A stretch of 64,000 bases of DNA from contig JAOTOL010001643.1 in the NCBI GenBank assembly GCA_034440575.1, positions 3,501,501 to 3,565,500 of the forward strand. Reading direction: 5' to 3'. Shown here one piece after another: positions 37,296 to 55,711 of the stretch (the stretch's first letter is position 1; the number at the start of each line of letters is the position of its first letter). A program made the position numbers and the translations under genes. The stretch comes from Imbricaverruca yamaguchii (lineage: Eukaryota > Arthropoda > Thecostraca > Neoverrucidae). Under the pieces are notes generated by a model that did not search any database, was not told the origin of the DNA, and was given only the letters and a program-made list of their open reading frames with translations.

Positions 37296-37296
37296 A
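37291..37296 (+). terminator. Poly(A) signal overlapping the GTF2H5 stop codon
   Basis: AATAAA formed by the last lysine codon and the TAA stop of GTF2H5. If used, the 3' UTR would be about 15-30 bases long. Cleavage would then occur well before the ZNHIT1 start. Confidence 0.5.
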
Positions 37297-37454
37297 GAAG
37301 CACCTCACCACAGCAGCCACCTTGAAGTACACGATTATTCGAAATAACACCGGTGGTCGTCTTCTGAATCGCTATCGCCTGTCCCACGAGCCTGCACTGT
37401 ACGTCTTGGCAGCGTCTTCCGATACCACTCCCACCCAGCCACGCCCTCACCACC

Positions 37455-39507
37455 ATGTCGCGCGCACGTGCAGCCTCGCATGTGATTCTGGACGAGGCAG
37501 CTCGTCGACGACGTCAGCGCAAGGCGCTCGAGGCACTCGAGCAGGACAACTTCCACGACGACCCGCACGCCAACCTGGTGATGCATAAAAAGGCGCCCAA
37601 GTTCGAGGAGGCGCTCGACGGCAAGACTCGGCCCGACCGCAAACGCAAGGCCAAGAGCTTTGAGTACTTCAAACAGCGGTGAGTGCGGCGGAAGGTGGCG
37701 AGGAATCCTTTGGGTGGATTCGGGCAACGTGGGTGAATTTTGTGAAAGGTTGCGCGATGGCAAGTTCGCCCTTCGTTTGATAATTTTAGAAGCTGCGGCC
37801 AAAATAACAGTTATTATTCCGTCCGAATTTACATGCAGCCGGCACTCTGCATAAACAAGTTTACACTTGGCCTTAGCTGGTGCTTTCATTGGCTTGCATG
37901 ATCCAGGTCCTTACGAATGAAGCTGCAGCTGATTCCAAGTACAAGTAATTACAGCTGATTACAAGTAAGCTGATTCCAAGTACATCATTCGAAAACTATG
38001 TTAGCTTCAGCGTGGTGGGCCGGGGCTGGATTTGTAGTATTGAACCACAAGTTCGGAGGCACCGATTTTCCGTCTTTCAGATTCAAATATTTTAGATAAA
38101 TTTATTTTAGTTTCTGTCATTATAGACTCCATCTTAACATTCAAAACTTTAATGGCACCTAACCGCGATGTGGAATGTAAAAATGGAATGGGACTAAGTG
38201 GAATAAAATGGATCGGAGAACAGATAAACCGCTTTCATGTTTTTCAACGATTATGCGCTGTGTTTATGCTGAAATGAAGCCTGGGATCGAACGGCGGGAA
38301 CATTGTACAATTTAGTTCCTGAAGAGTGCCATTCAAGTTTCTAGCGGGGGAGAGAGCATAATTGTCCGGATATGATAATGCTATGGATGATAGAACACAG
38401 TACGTTGTTGTTGAGGTCGTGGCGTCTGGAAATATTTTTACCTTCCTTTGACAAGCCCGCCTAGAGGTGATATACTCCCACCCGTGAATATTAATAACAA
38501 GCTATGATAGCAGCACCGTATATTGATTATAATACAGCTATGGGCGCAAAATGGCCCTGGATCGACGTGCCCCTAAGCTCAAATTCACCACCACCACAAC
38601 GCGATGTTTTTCCAATACTGCTGTGGGCAAACGTTGTAAGAGCCTTTTCATGACGTTCATTATCTTAACATATGCGCGTATTATTTCACAGCTGTAGCGT
38701 GTCGAAAATACGACGACGGAGGAGTGCGCTCAGGAATGAATGGGAAAGTGTATTCTGTGCGCTAAGTTCGCTGAGGTTATGCAAAATGTATGTGCATTTA
38801 ACTGCCGTGTCTGACGCATTACGAAACAGTGAAATAAGGGATCAAAATGCAACTGTAATTCACGTTCCAGACGGCTTTTAGTTATCCTTACCTTCATTTG
38901 TCCTGTTCTATCTCGAATGTCTGAGCTTGTCTATCTCAGTGCACATGGAACTGTTTTATTTACGTGCTCTCATGATATCAAACCGGCATCTTCACTCTAA
39001 ACACCGCTATTTGCCACTACATGACCAATCAGAATGCCTGTTGTGTCAAGGTGGGTGGAGCTCCGGACTATGTGTTGTGGCCGTAAATAACACACCCTAC
39101 CCACGATTCAGTATCGCTACGCACTGTAATGGCTCCTCGCGTGCTGCAGTTTCCGCAAGAATTTCACGGCCCTGCTGGAGGAGGAGCAGCAGCTGCGTCG
39201 GGACGAGCAGCAGGAGCGCGAGCGGGACAGGGAGCGGGACCGGGACCGGGAGAGTGACCGGGACCGAGACCGAGAGCACGACCGGGAGCGCGACCGAGAG
39301 CGCGATCAGGCCGCGAATCCTCCGCAGCCGGTGGTGCCCAGCTACAGTTCGGCGGTGGCGCGCCCCAGCAGTCAGCCGGAGCGACACCTGTGTGCCGTCT
39401 GCGGCTTCCCCAGCAACTACACGTGCGTCCAGTGCGGCACCCGCTACTGCTGCACGCGCTGTCTGCAGACGCACCAGGACACGCGCTGTCTCAAGTGGAC
39501 CTCGTGA
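37455..39507 (+). CDS. ZNHIT1: Zinc finger HIT domain protein 1, SRCAP complex subunit
   Basis: Two coding exons, 37455-37678 and 39150-39507, joined in phase (CG|T), give 193 residues; human ZNHIT1 has 154. The N-terminal part has ILDEAARRRRQRKALEALEQ and DNFHDDPHANL, as in the family. Exon 2 opens with FRKNFTALLEEEQQLRRDEQ. A mixed-charge run of Arg-Asp/Arg-Glu dipeptides (about residues 95-130) explains the extra length. The C-terminal HIT zinc finger reads CAVCGFPSNYTCVQCGTRYC, then CTRCLQTHQDTRC, with all eight metal ligands, and ends LKWTS. ZNHIT1 (yeast Swc6/Vps71) is a nuclear SRCAP/SWR1 subunit working with ARP6 in H2A.Z exchange. It may share upstream control with GTF2H5, given the 159 bp gap. 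Confidence 0.95.
37679..39149. other. ZNHIT1 intron 1
   Basis: A 1471 bp intron. Positions 38536-38602 hold a minus-strand group C SINE-tail fragment (CGACGTGCCCCTAAGCTC). Nothing else recognised. Confidence 0.6.
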
Positions 39508-40019
39508 GTGACGGCCCGCGCGGGTGGGCGGACTTTGTGTGCAGGAGCCGCTCGACCCGAGCCCACCAGTGTGAGTTGTTTGGTAAACGAGCGACCTGTG
39601 TGTAAATGGATCAATGTCGGACGAGGCGTTATTGGCTGGCTGGTTGCGAATCAAGCGCAAGCTACAGCTCCATCATCTTCGTAAATAGTTTCTTGTTTCC
39701 GTAATCGTTTGTGAATGAGTGATGCTCCGCATATTGCCCGGTGACGATATCTCCAAGTCCAATGAGGCTCCGATGGCGATCGTATTTCATCAAATGGTTC
39801 CATCCAAACGGTCCTATCAGTGTGACCTGCAGTTGAATATATACAGGAAAGTGCTGTATGTATGTTCTCTCAGCTTAAACTTTACTGATGCTGCCGTCAC
39901 TATTTGGTAGCTTGGCTAGTTTTCACATCCGCATCCGCTTCGATCGTAAGATTTCAGCAAACTGAGCGTAATAGCCGTAAGAAATGTGAAAACGCAAACT
40001 CCACTAAAACATGATTATG
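39508..40019. other. ZNHIT1 3' flank
   Basis: Should contain the ZNHIT1 3' UTR. No canonical AATAAA was noticed close to the stop. Otherwise nothing recognised. Confidence 0.4.
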
Positions 40020-40960
40020 GGTCTGTTCCCGTGGCTCCACTAACCTCCACAAACCTCCACTGGTCGTTCCCGTGGCCAACCCAGTGGAGATTTTTCCTCC
40101 ACCAACCTCCACCAGTGGAGCAAAAGCTCCACCAGCCGAGGAGCAGGGTCTAATTGTGATTTTTCAGTGGAGCTCAATCATGGCGCACTAGTTTCATATA
40201 TTTGCACGTAAACAACGTCCTTCGTAATATGAATCTCATCTTCATGCGTCAACTGAATACCAGGATCATCCTTCGCAATGCAAATATGAAATTACAACTA
40301 TGAACAATAATCGAAGTAGCAGATGCAGACCACAAAGCATCCTTGTTGTGGCCTTTGATATACGTCATTCGTCCTAAGGACAAGATGTTACTTTACCGGC
40401 GGGATCCGCCGCAATCCCAGAGCCGCAACTGCCGCAATGCGGCGCCAACTAAGATTGCACTCAAGCCCGATCGAGGAGGTCGAGAAAGTTGGGATGGGGA
40501 AAAGCCAGCATCGGGTAGAAAAGCGTCTTGGGGCCCAGGTAGCCAGACACCAGATTATATGCTGTACATTAAGAAGGTAGGCTGTAACCAACCGCAACAC
40601 TGGGGAGACGACTCCTGGTGCTCAATCGAGGTGGAAGAGAGATTGCTTGGTTCATCCCATAAGCAAAAGGAACATATGTTCTCCCTACGGTTCCTGAAGG
40701 CCCCTACATCGCTAGAAATAAAGACAATTTTGGGACTCGTATTATAAGTCATACTATATTCATTGTGTGATCATCTGGACAAACATTTGAGGAGCAATTT
40801 GATCAATAGCGCCAGATACCGCGCCAAACATTTCCTTTTTGTCGCAGAATTCAGACCGCTGTCAGCTGATTTCTCCACCGGTCGTTCCCGTGGGCAGGTC
40901 TCAATTAGCCTCAACTAACCTCCACTGAGTTCCTTCTGGTGGAGCCACGGGAACAGACCC
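40020..40960. mobile_element. Harbinger-like nonautonomous DNA transposon (MITE), 941 bp
   Basis: Terminal inverted repeats start GGGTCTGTTCCCGTGG at 40020 and end with the complement at 40960, and the inversion continues through GGTGGAG-type subterminal sequence. Both ends are flanked by TAT (40017-40019 and 40961-40963), a 3 bp target duplication. A second internal pair, GGTCGTTCCCGTGG near 40064 and 40880, repeats the terminal motif. A 3 bp duplication with GGG-starting ends fits PIF/Harbinger elements. The 134-codon frame inside (40343-40747) shows no transposase motif. Confidence 0.8.
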
Positions 40961-42201
40961 TATCAGAAGCAGGTATTGCTCATGCCAATATGGAAATAAA
41001 TCCATAATTAAGTTCATGCTTTTACCTAAATATTGGAGCAGTTTGTGGGTTTGTTGACATGCCTGAACCCTTTATTCATCTCAACCCTTTATTTAAATAA
41101 CTCAATATGGAACGAATGTCTATCTCGCTGTGTACATTGATGCTGTGTACCCAGCTCGGAGTTCAGTAAATTCGTTCGAATCTCTGCTTCAATGTATGTT
41201 TGTTCTGTTATGATATATAATTGTCGGCGCACGTATCCTATTCTCATGGTACGTGAAGATTAATCTGGTGTGACGAGGCTTCTCGTTCGGCGTGAGATTG
41301 AATGGACATCTGAAACAATGTAACTCGCCGTCACCTACTTCATTGATGTTAGGAACGCACCAAATAACTTAAAAAACATGCCTACAACTCCAATATATTG
41401 TGCGGCCGCCGCGACAGTTATTACACGAGAAAAAAAAACGTGCCAACCCAACGATAACGCCGAAGTGCTGACTGCCCGTACAATCACCCCAGTACACAGT
41501 GCACTGTACAGAAGATGGCGGCGATAGGCCGCCGTCAGGACTGGTGTCAATTCAGGCGATACATGTCAGGGCGACCAAGCACTCAGTTTGTCTGTGGCCG
41601 CCGATACTGGACCAACCTGGGGGCAGGTCGGGCTCCAATCTGAGTCAAAGCTGAGTGACCGGGGACCAAGCGAACAGTTTTCCATACAACAGCACACAAA
41701 CTGTTCGATGAACATCACATACGGTGATGTATTTACCGATGCACTAGGGCAGTCGGATCGCCGGAAAGAGCCGAAATAGCCGCACCACTCCACACATGAA
41801 TTTCAGTTTATGCCCAAAACTCATTTATTATCGTGGGCGTGCAAGTAGTGCAAATCTGGCCCCTGCGACAGAGCTCGATGATTGAGATCACCTGCCGTTA
41901 TTGAGAACTTTCCCTACATAAAAGCAATGCAAGCTACATACCTGATGGAAACTCGAGGTGAAACCACTTCGACACGACCCACGCGGCGAGATTAGCACGT
42001 ATACCCATCCATCAGATGATCTGGAGGGAGGCATTAACATCCCTCCCGATAGCCACGTCAAGAATAGCTCAACACTTCATATGATAAGGTGAGAAGCATC
42101 TGCGCCCTTCGAGACTTGGATGTATCCATCTGAGACCTGATCGTACCCTCAGGTTATGCCTACGCCAATCAGACAGCCGGGCAGACTCGGCGGGCGCGCC
42201 A
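40961..42201. other. BOD1L 3' flank
   Basis: Between the MITE and the BOD1L stop codon. An AATAAA on the minus strand (41824-41829) lies about 373 bp past the BOD1L stop and could be its poly(A) signal. The plus strand has AAGATGGCGGC near 41512, a YY1-like site, with no recognised gene start. No other gene seen. Confidence 0.4.
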
Positions 42202-49292
<7,091 letters not shown>

Positions 49293-49504
49293 CTAGACAC
49301 CTGAAAGCATTAGATATCCATTAGCTTGGTTTAACAAAACAAGATTAAGAACCAGCATTAGGCACAACTAGGGGCACTGGTCGAGCAATGATACAAGGTT
49401 GGCTATTAGACTCTTGCTGTAGACACAAAACCAGGCACAATTTGGAAACTTGTGGACCAATAGCAACTGCACATTCTTTGTACTTGATAAAGACATGCAC
49501 CCCA

Positions 49505-49995
49505 CAATGCCATCAGTGTTAAAATAATGGTTTTTGATTAGGTGTGAGAGGTTGAAACCAGCATAGTAGGATCTCAAAATCTGCCATGGACTTGGTGATA
49601 TTTAAAATGATTTTGATGTCTTTCAGACTCAAATTTGAGCCAAATTTAGGAATATGTATATTCTGGTAATGATAAAAATACATATGCAATAAACTGATAT
49701 TACATGCTATACCAAATTATAGGTAACCCCTTTGCCTGGAATTGCATTTCAAAATGTTTCTGCAACACCATCCTCTATCAAGAGCATGAGCAATGTACCT
49801 ATGAATGAGATACTGTTAGAAAAAAGACACAAAAACTTCACTTTCAAGGGCACATCGATGGCACTGATCATGTAGCAGACAACAACTTCATGGGCATGCA
49901 TCAAGAAGCATGATATCAGTACTTCTTGCAGAAGGATGTCAATTGAGTGTTCAGGAATTGGCACATTCCATCCTACTTCACAAATAATTTACCAC
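49505..49995 (+). repeat. Single copy of the foldback-family repeat
   Basis: Begins GTTAAAATAATGGTTTTTGA and TTAGGTGTGAGAGG, and ends around CATCCTACTTCACAAATAAT TTACCACTG, with diverged middle parts. The same order occurs at 57110-57368 and, inverted, at 29500-29970. No coding capacity. Confidence 0.6.
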
Positions 49996-52900
49996 TGATG
50001 CTGACTGCTATGTAAGTAAAAGGATTTCACAATTGAGCAAAACCATTTTTGGCAATTTGACACAGAACATTCACTTGTTGGATGTGTGCTCAATATTTGG
50101 GAAAGGAGCCAGATTGCAGAAACACGACTTAAAGTTTTGCATACATGGGCTGAAAAAAAAACACCTGAACTGAAAATGATTGTAATTTTTCAGACATCTT
50201 GTTAACCTGCCAAATATTCCCAAAAGTAAGATTCACTATACCAGTTAGTTACTAGGGCTTTAGGGTGCATCAACTAGAGTGGTCACTCAGCACACAGATT
50301 CACTGTACCAAATTGCCAAATAGGCATAGGTGCAAGGGTGTGTCATGGTCCTTTTGGCAAAACCTTCTCAGTCAGCTTATGCAGCATTTTTGTAATTTTT
50401 AAACACCATGCTTTTTGGCATGAGTAAGACAATGTGACCATTTATTCTCTCTGCAAATGATTACTTTTCAGTCAGCAAATAAAAGCACAATCATAATCTT
50501 AACTCCACAAACATAGCCCATCAGATATAATTATCCATACCTGGTGTGTCACAGACATGATAGAGAAGGAATGCAACACTTCATCTGCTTGATTTAATAC
50601 TCTTGGACACTGAATGCCTGTCTCTGCCTCAATTGGACATTTATTCCTGAGAGGGAATGCTTGCAGCCGACGTCATGAAGCTCCCTTTGCTCAAGACAAA
50701 AAGTTATAAATAAAGATGACCAGAACAGCACCTGTGATACAGGGTTGTGCTGTATAGTGTAAGCAGCAGCTCCAGTAGTCTCATCTCATGCAGAACAACA
50801 ATTTTAGCCTGTTCTTTCAATTAAATGTTATCGATCTGATCTTTAGCTGAAGATGTAGGTACTTTCCTCAAATTTCATCTAGTTATCAAATTTTACCATC
50901 ATGATTCGTTCTGGTGATGTTGCCTAATGAACATGTCAACGTTGCATGTTTGAGCTTCATGTGTTGACTGCAAAATCTAAGTGGAAATGATGCAAGACAG
51001 GATTATTAACCACTTGTGAAACTACTTCTTTCAGTCAGAAATAATTATTGTTCAGCCGTGATGCAAAATAATACCAAAATGACCTTTGATTCGAGATAAA
51101 ATAATGCTGTTGAATGACAGGTAGTGCAACGAATGCATTGAATGCATGTGGTGAATTTCACCGGAATTCAACACTTTGATTAAGCCTTAGCTTACCTCAA
51201 CTCCACACGCAAGCCAACAATTCACGAATACATACAGAATTAACGTGACACCTAGACTTCTCCCTCTCAACCAGCAGGCCCACCACGCTCAGTACAAGTT
51301 TTCTCTCTCTAACGTCGCAAACCTTGGTCGCAAGCGAGGCGATGTCGCAAGGCCATAACGCGCGCCGATAACGCCGCGCATTTGCGACTGCTTCGAGGGT
51401 GATTCAGAACGTCCGAAAAATAATATCGAAAGACGAAAAGTCCAATTACAAAACATCTAAGAATCATAAAGTTCAACAACCATAACGTCCAAAAACAAAA
51501 CGTACAAGAATAATAAAGTCCAAGAACCCGAACATCCAACGATTATAAAGTCCAAAGACCAAAAGTAATAAGACTCAACGCCCAAGAAATGCTTCGCTGA
51601 AGATATTTCACAGTATTATTAGTTTGGACTAAAGCATTATAGATATAGAACTAAACATAGTATTGCAAAATGTGGTAAACATGGTTCATGAATAATTAAT
51701 ATATATGGGCGTTAATTAATCTGTTGAAATAGTTGCCATGCCTTATGAATTAAGAACATAAATAGTTCTATGCTTGGTTATCGTGAGATGTTAGTTGCAC
51801 GATTTTCTGGTATAATTTAAATTAAACGATGTTTCAAAACCAATATTATAAGATATGGGAATAATGGAATCGGGATCTGAGCATCCTATTGGCAAGTTAT
51901 CGTACTATTATACAGGAGGTCTTGCTTGGTTTGCTATTTGGAGGGCGCTTGCCGCCCCCCCCCCCCATGTTGTCTATGCCACATAATAGCTTCAATTGTC
52001 AGTCGTGCGAGCATTTTGGGGAAGTGGGCTCTCACAGATGTCGTCACTTCTCACCACAACGTCTGAATGAAGTTGTGGTAAACTAATATGGAAAGAACGG
52101 TAAGGTTTCTTGACCAATTATGTGTCGCAAAAGACTAATGCAAGCCTCCTGTGATGGCTAAATCACTTGGGAAAAGGCAAACACGAAATACCTACCCCTA
52201 ACTCCCACAGACTCACGGAATAATACCTGATGCGTTTCTGTGATTTGCTTATCCGCTAGATGGCAGACAGGAACCGCTGATATGCGCAGATGAAAGGCAT
52301 CCGCGCAGAGCTTCTAACCCAGGTACGTCTTATCCGTGATACCGTCAGCTCAGATTTATTGGCCATCGGACCAGCCTTGCTGCGCGCGGGGGACGTTCAC
52401 GTCTTCCAAAGTGCATAGCTTTCATCGTTCATAACTTACAACGTTCATAGAGTGGAACGTGCATAGCCTACAACGTTCATAGTTTGCAATGTTAATAACT
52501 TGCAATGTATATAACGTACACAGATCACAACTTACAACGTTCATAACTTACACAGCAGCCCGGGTAGGAGGCGTTCATGTCTTTATAAATCTATCACTTC
52601 CAAATCGAGTCAATGTCTAAATTAAAAGTTAGCTTTCTAATTGGAATGTAAGGCTAATTTAGGTTAGCTTAGGTTATGTTTGGTTTTGTTACAATAGGCT
52701 AGCATAAGTTATGTTGGGTCAGGTTAGGTCAGGTTCCTGTCCAGGCTGCATTGGAGGGCATACATTTTGAAACGTGTGATGTTTTGAAATAAAAAATGGA
52801 ATACATCGTATTCAACATGTTCATCAAACTTCACTTACAATTTTTAATAGTAAACTTCCATGTTATAATTATGTATGTTGGAGGATATTATCATTCGAAG

Positions 52901-53620
52901 ATATGTACGCACGCCGTTGCGCTTATTTTTGTTCAGTAGCGCGTCGAAGGCCGCAAGTTTTTCGCGAGAAGTACGAAGCGCCGGCCTTGGAAGCGCCCAA
53001 GAAGCCAGCGAGGGAAACCGAGTGGGTTGATGTTTGGTGTTGATACAGGAAGTTAAATATGGTTGTTTATGTTCGGCTTCGTTGCCAAATTATTAGTTTT
53101 GAGATGCACTGCTTTTTCAAAGTGCGGTGTGCATGCATTGTGTATCTATAACGTTCGGTACATCTGTGCTTTAAGGTGTTTTGTGAATTCTTTGAATTAA
53201 TCATTCCAATGCAATGTTTATGAAGGTGACTAAGATGATGGAACCATTCATTTTCTCGGCAAATGCTCTTAAGGTTTTGAGCAGAATAACACCAAAAAAT
53301 GTGATTTGAGTTAGGCATGGGAAGTTTGGAGGTTGCTGAACACTTGAGACATCATACAATGAATGGCTCCACTGCTGCTTCTGTATGGCCAAACTAGTAA
53401 TTTTACTGTGCTTACAGAATGCAAAAATGAACAAGCTATCCATATTTGTTCAGTTTCTTTTGATGGAAATCCTCTAACCACTCATAGGAAGTAGCTGAAA
53501 AAAAAACATATTTTGTGCTTGTGTGCCTTATTCTGAACATGAAAATGCTGTTGTGGATTACAAACACCAGCTGTCTAGTTTTGTTTGAACACTTTAATGA
53601 ATCAATTATATCTACCACAT
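49996..53620. other. Intergenic between BOD1L and GPR143, no gene
   Basis: Repeat-rich. It holds a group C SINE tail at 50255-50300, diverged interspersed repeats near 50390-50480 and 53180-53330, and degenerate ATAACGTCCAA repeats at 51450-51560. ACAACGTTCATA repeats occur at 52430-52560 and TTAGG-like runs at 52660-52735. The BOD1L promoter should lie somewhere in 49293-51400, judged from position only. Confidence 0.4.
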
Positions 53621-53621
53621 T

Positions 53622-53690
53622 TGTGGTGGTGGTGGATTCGAGTTTAGGGGCGCATCGACATCTAGGGTCTCTACCACATTTGTATTTTTG
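53622..53690 (+). mobile_element. SINE-tail fragment (group C)
   Basis: GAGTTTAGGGGCGCATCGAC ATCTAGGGTC, flanked on both sides by TCTACCACATTTGT (53609-53622 and 53671-53684), a likely target duplication that marks it as a real short insertion. Confidence 0.65.
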
Positions 53691-54027
53691 CTATCATGGA
53701 AGTTAATTTTTATGGTTTCTAGGGGAATTTCTGATCATAATCCCCCAAAAATGTGTTCATGAACAGCTGTATATGGGCTGGGCAGAGGCAGATATAGGAA
53801 GTTCATTATAGACAACTGATAGTGGTTAATCTATTTTTATTGAAGGTGCACCTGGTCTGACTGAATAGTGAGGATGATAGCTTAATGTGTACTTGCCACT
53901 CAGACAATACTGGGAACAGGCCCCCAGTGGAAATTTCCCAGTGGGAGGAGGGGTGGATCCATTGATGTCATTGAGGTATTTATCTGGAGGAGCACTCATT
54001 TATTTGTGGGGTGCCATTGTGAATGTC

Positions 54028-54210
54028 CCTGTTGTTGTTTATTTGGTGATTCACAATGCACATCATGCACATTCACTGCTAATGGTACTGCCCACACTGT
54101 TTTGCTGGTGGGCAGTATTGGGAAATGCCCAGAGCAGTGTGAGTGTCAAACCTGGGACCTTTGGTACCCAGAGCAAACACTTTAACCACTTGGCCATTCC
54201 TGTCCCTGAA
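54028..54210 (-). mobile_element. tRNA-derived SINE, family A, diverged copy
   Basis: Aligns along its length to 2733-2913 with many C-to-T type differences, as expected of an older methylated copy. The B-box region reads AGTGTCAAACCTGGGAC on the plus strand. Confidence 0.7.
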
Positions 54211-54417
54211 GAATGTCCCTGTCCCTTTTGGGGGACAAATCATGTATCCATTCATGTTTGGGGAGTGGGACAGCCCCTGGCATCAGCCATTACACATTGC
54301 CTCCATATTACTGGGTGGGAATTTGTTTGACATTATGCTTACCCTGTTGACTCCACATTGTCATTACACCTAGATATCCCATTCTGATTCCAGGTTAGTT
54401 TTTTTTTCTTTTCTTTC

Positions 54418-54730
54418 TTTTGATGGTCCCAATGTGCTGTTTGGGGCCAGTGCAATTTTTGGAACCCCAATGTGATTTTTAGGGGAATTGATGGGATTTT
54501 TTGGCCCCCAGTATCATGTTCAGATGCTGCTGTCCAACTTTTTTGGCTGGCCACAAAATGACCCTAGATGTTGATGCACCCCCTAAACTCTAATCCACAC
54601 CCACCAACTTTCTTGGCCTCCATGTGATTTTTGGAAGCCCCAGTTCACTTTTGAGGGCCCTAGCTGGATTTTTAGGGCATCTGTCACAATTTTTCCAAAC
54701 ATGGTGCAATTATTGGGCCCCACAACCTCT
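54418..54730. repeat. Degenerate repeat of GTGATTTTTGGGGCCC type, split by a SINE tail
   Basis: Irregular copies of a unit of about 30 bp (CCCCAATGTGATTTTTAGGG, CCAGTGCAATTTTTGGAACC and similar), interrupted at 54544-54604 by a minus-strand group C SINE-tail fragment. Confidence 0.55.
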
Positions 54731-55711
54731 CACAACCTCTCAGGGGGAGGATGTGGCCCCCTTAGTCCCCCCTCAGTATGCCACTGGACATCACTTGTGC
54801 ACAGAAGTGAAGTCCATGTGATTGAGTTAGGCTGGAAACCCTTCTCATTATAGAAGAATAGTCTGGAAATTGACAATCAGCAACACCTTGGCATTCTTAG
54901 TACTGGATCTTGGGCAGACATTTACATGCAATTATGGCTGTTTTGGTGACATGAGCACTGATTCTCCTTTGACTACACTACCACACTCATGGTCAATGTT
55001 GGAATTTGCTGTCTGTCTTGCTTCATGAATTCCTGATTGGTGTGATGTACCAGAAACACTGACTGCCTTTTTATATTGTGTTGTGTTTAAGCCTCATAAT
55101 GCGGGAAGGAGTGAATGAGTACACTGCAAACTCCCTGGAGGGGCTCCTACTCCTGATCAGAGGGATGCCACCTTTTCACATGCTGGTGGGGTTTCACATG
55201 ACCCCAGTGCTCCCCCTCTATACCTACTACTGACACAATGCCAGTGCAGTGTCAGAGACCAGTGGTGCCTTATCTCGCGACTCAGCGTGGTGGAGGGAGG
55301 AGCATCCGTCTGTGTGGATATACTATTCGAGGGCATCAGGTGTCTGCTCCCTAAAGGTTGATCCGAGAAGAGAGACAAGATCCGAGGAAAGTTCCAGCAG
55401 AATGCGATCCTTGAGGAAAATATATGTGTGGCTTTACTCGTTAATCAGCTTTTTTGAAACTTTTTTAAAACAATTTTGATGCTATGCTGCGAACATCATT
55501 TTCCCAGGTCTGACAATCGCTTCCCTTCACGAAGAGTACTGTTCTCCGAAATTTCCCACCGGTCAATCAACACCTGTATATTTCTAAGGATCGACGAGTG
55601 CTGCACCGGCCAGAGACGGCCGACGCTGCCCCTCTGGTCCGATGCTCCCCCTCTGGTCCGCCGCTGACCCTCAGATGATGTCCTCTGTGCTTCAGCCGCG
55701 CAGGCGTCGCG
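54731..55711. other. GPR143 upstream flank
   Basis: No other gene recognised. The GPR143 promoter and 5' UTR should lie in the GC-rich part nearest the start, about 55600-55711. Confidence 0.4.

Noticed and set aside
40343..40747. 134-codon frame inside the MITE as a transposase
   Set aside because: No DDE-type or Myb-like motifs could be seen and the length is far too short.
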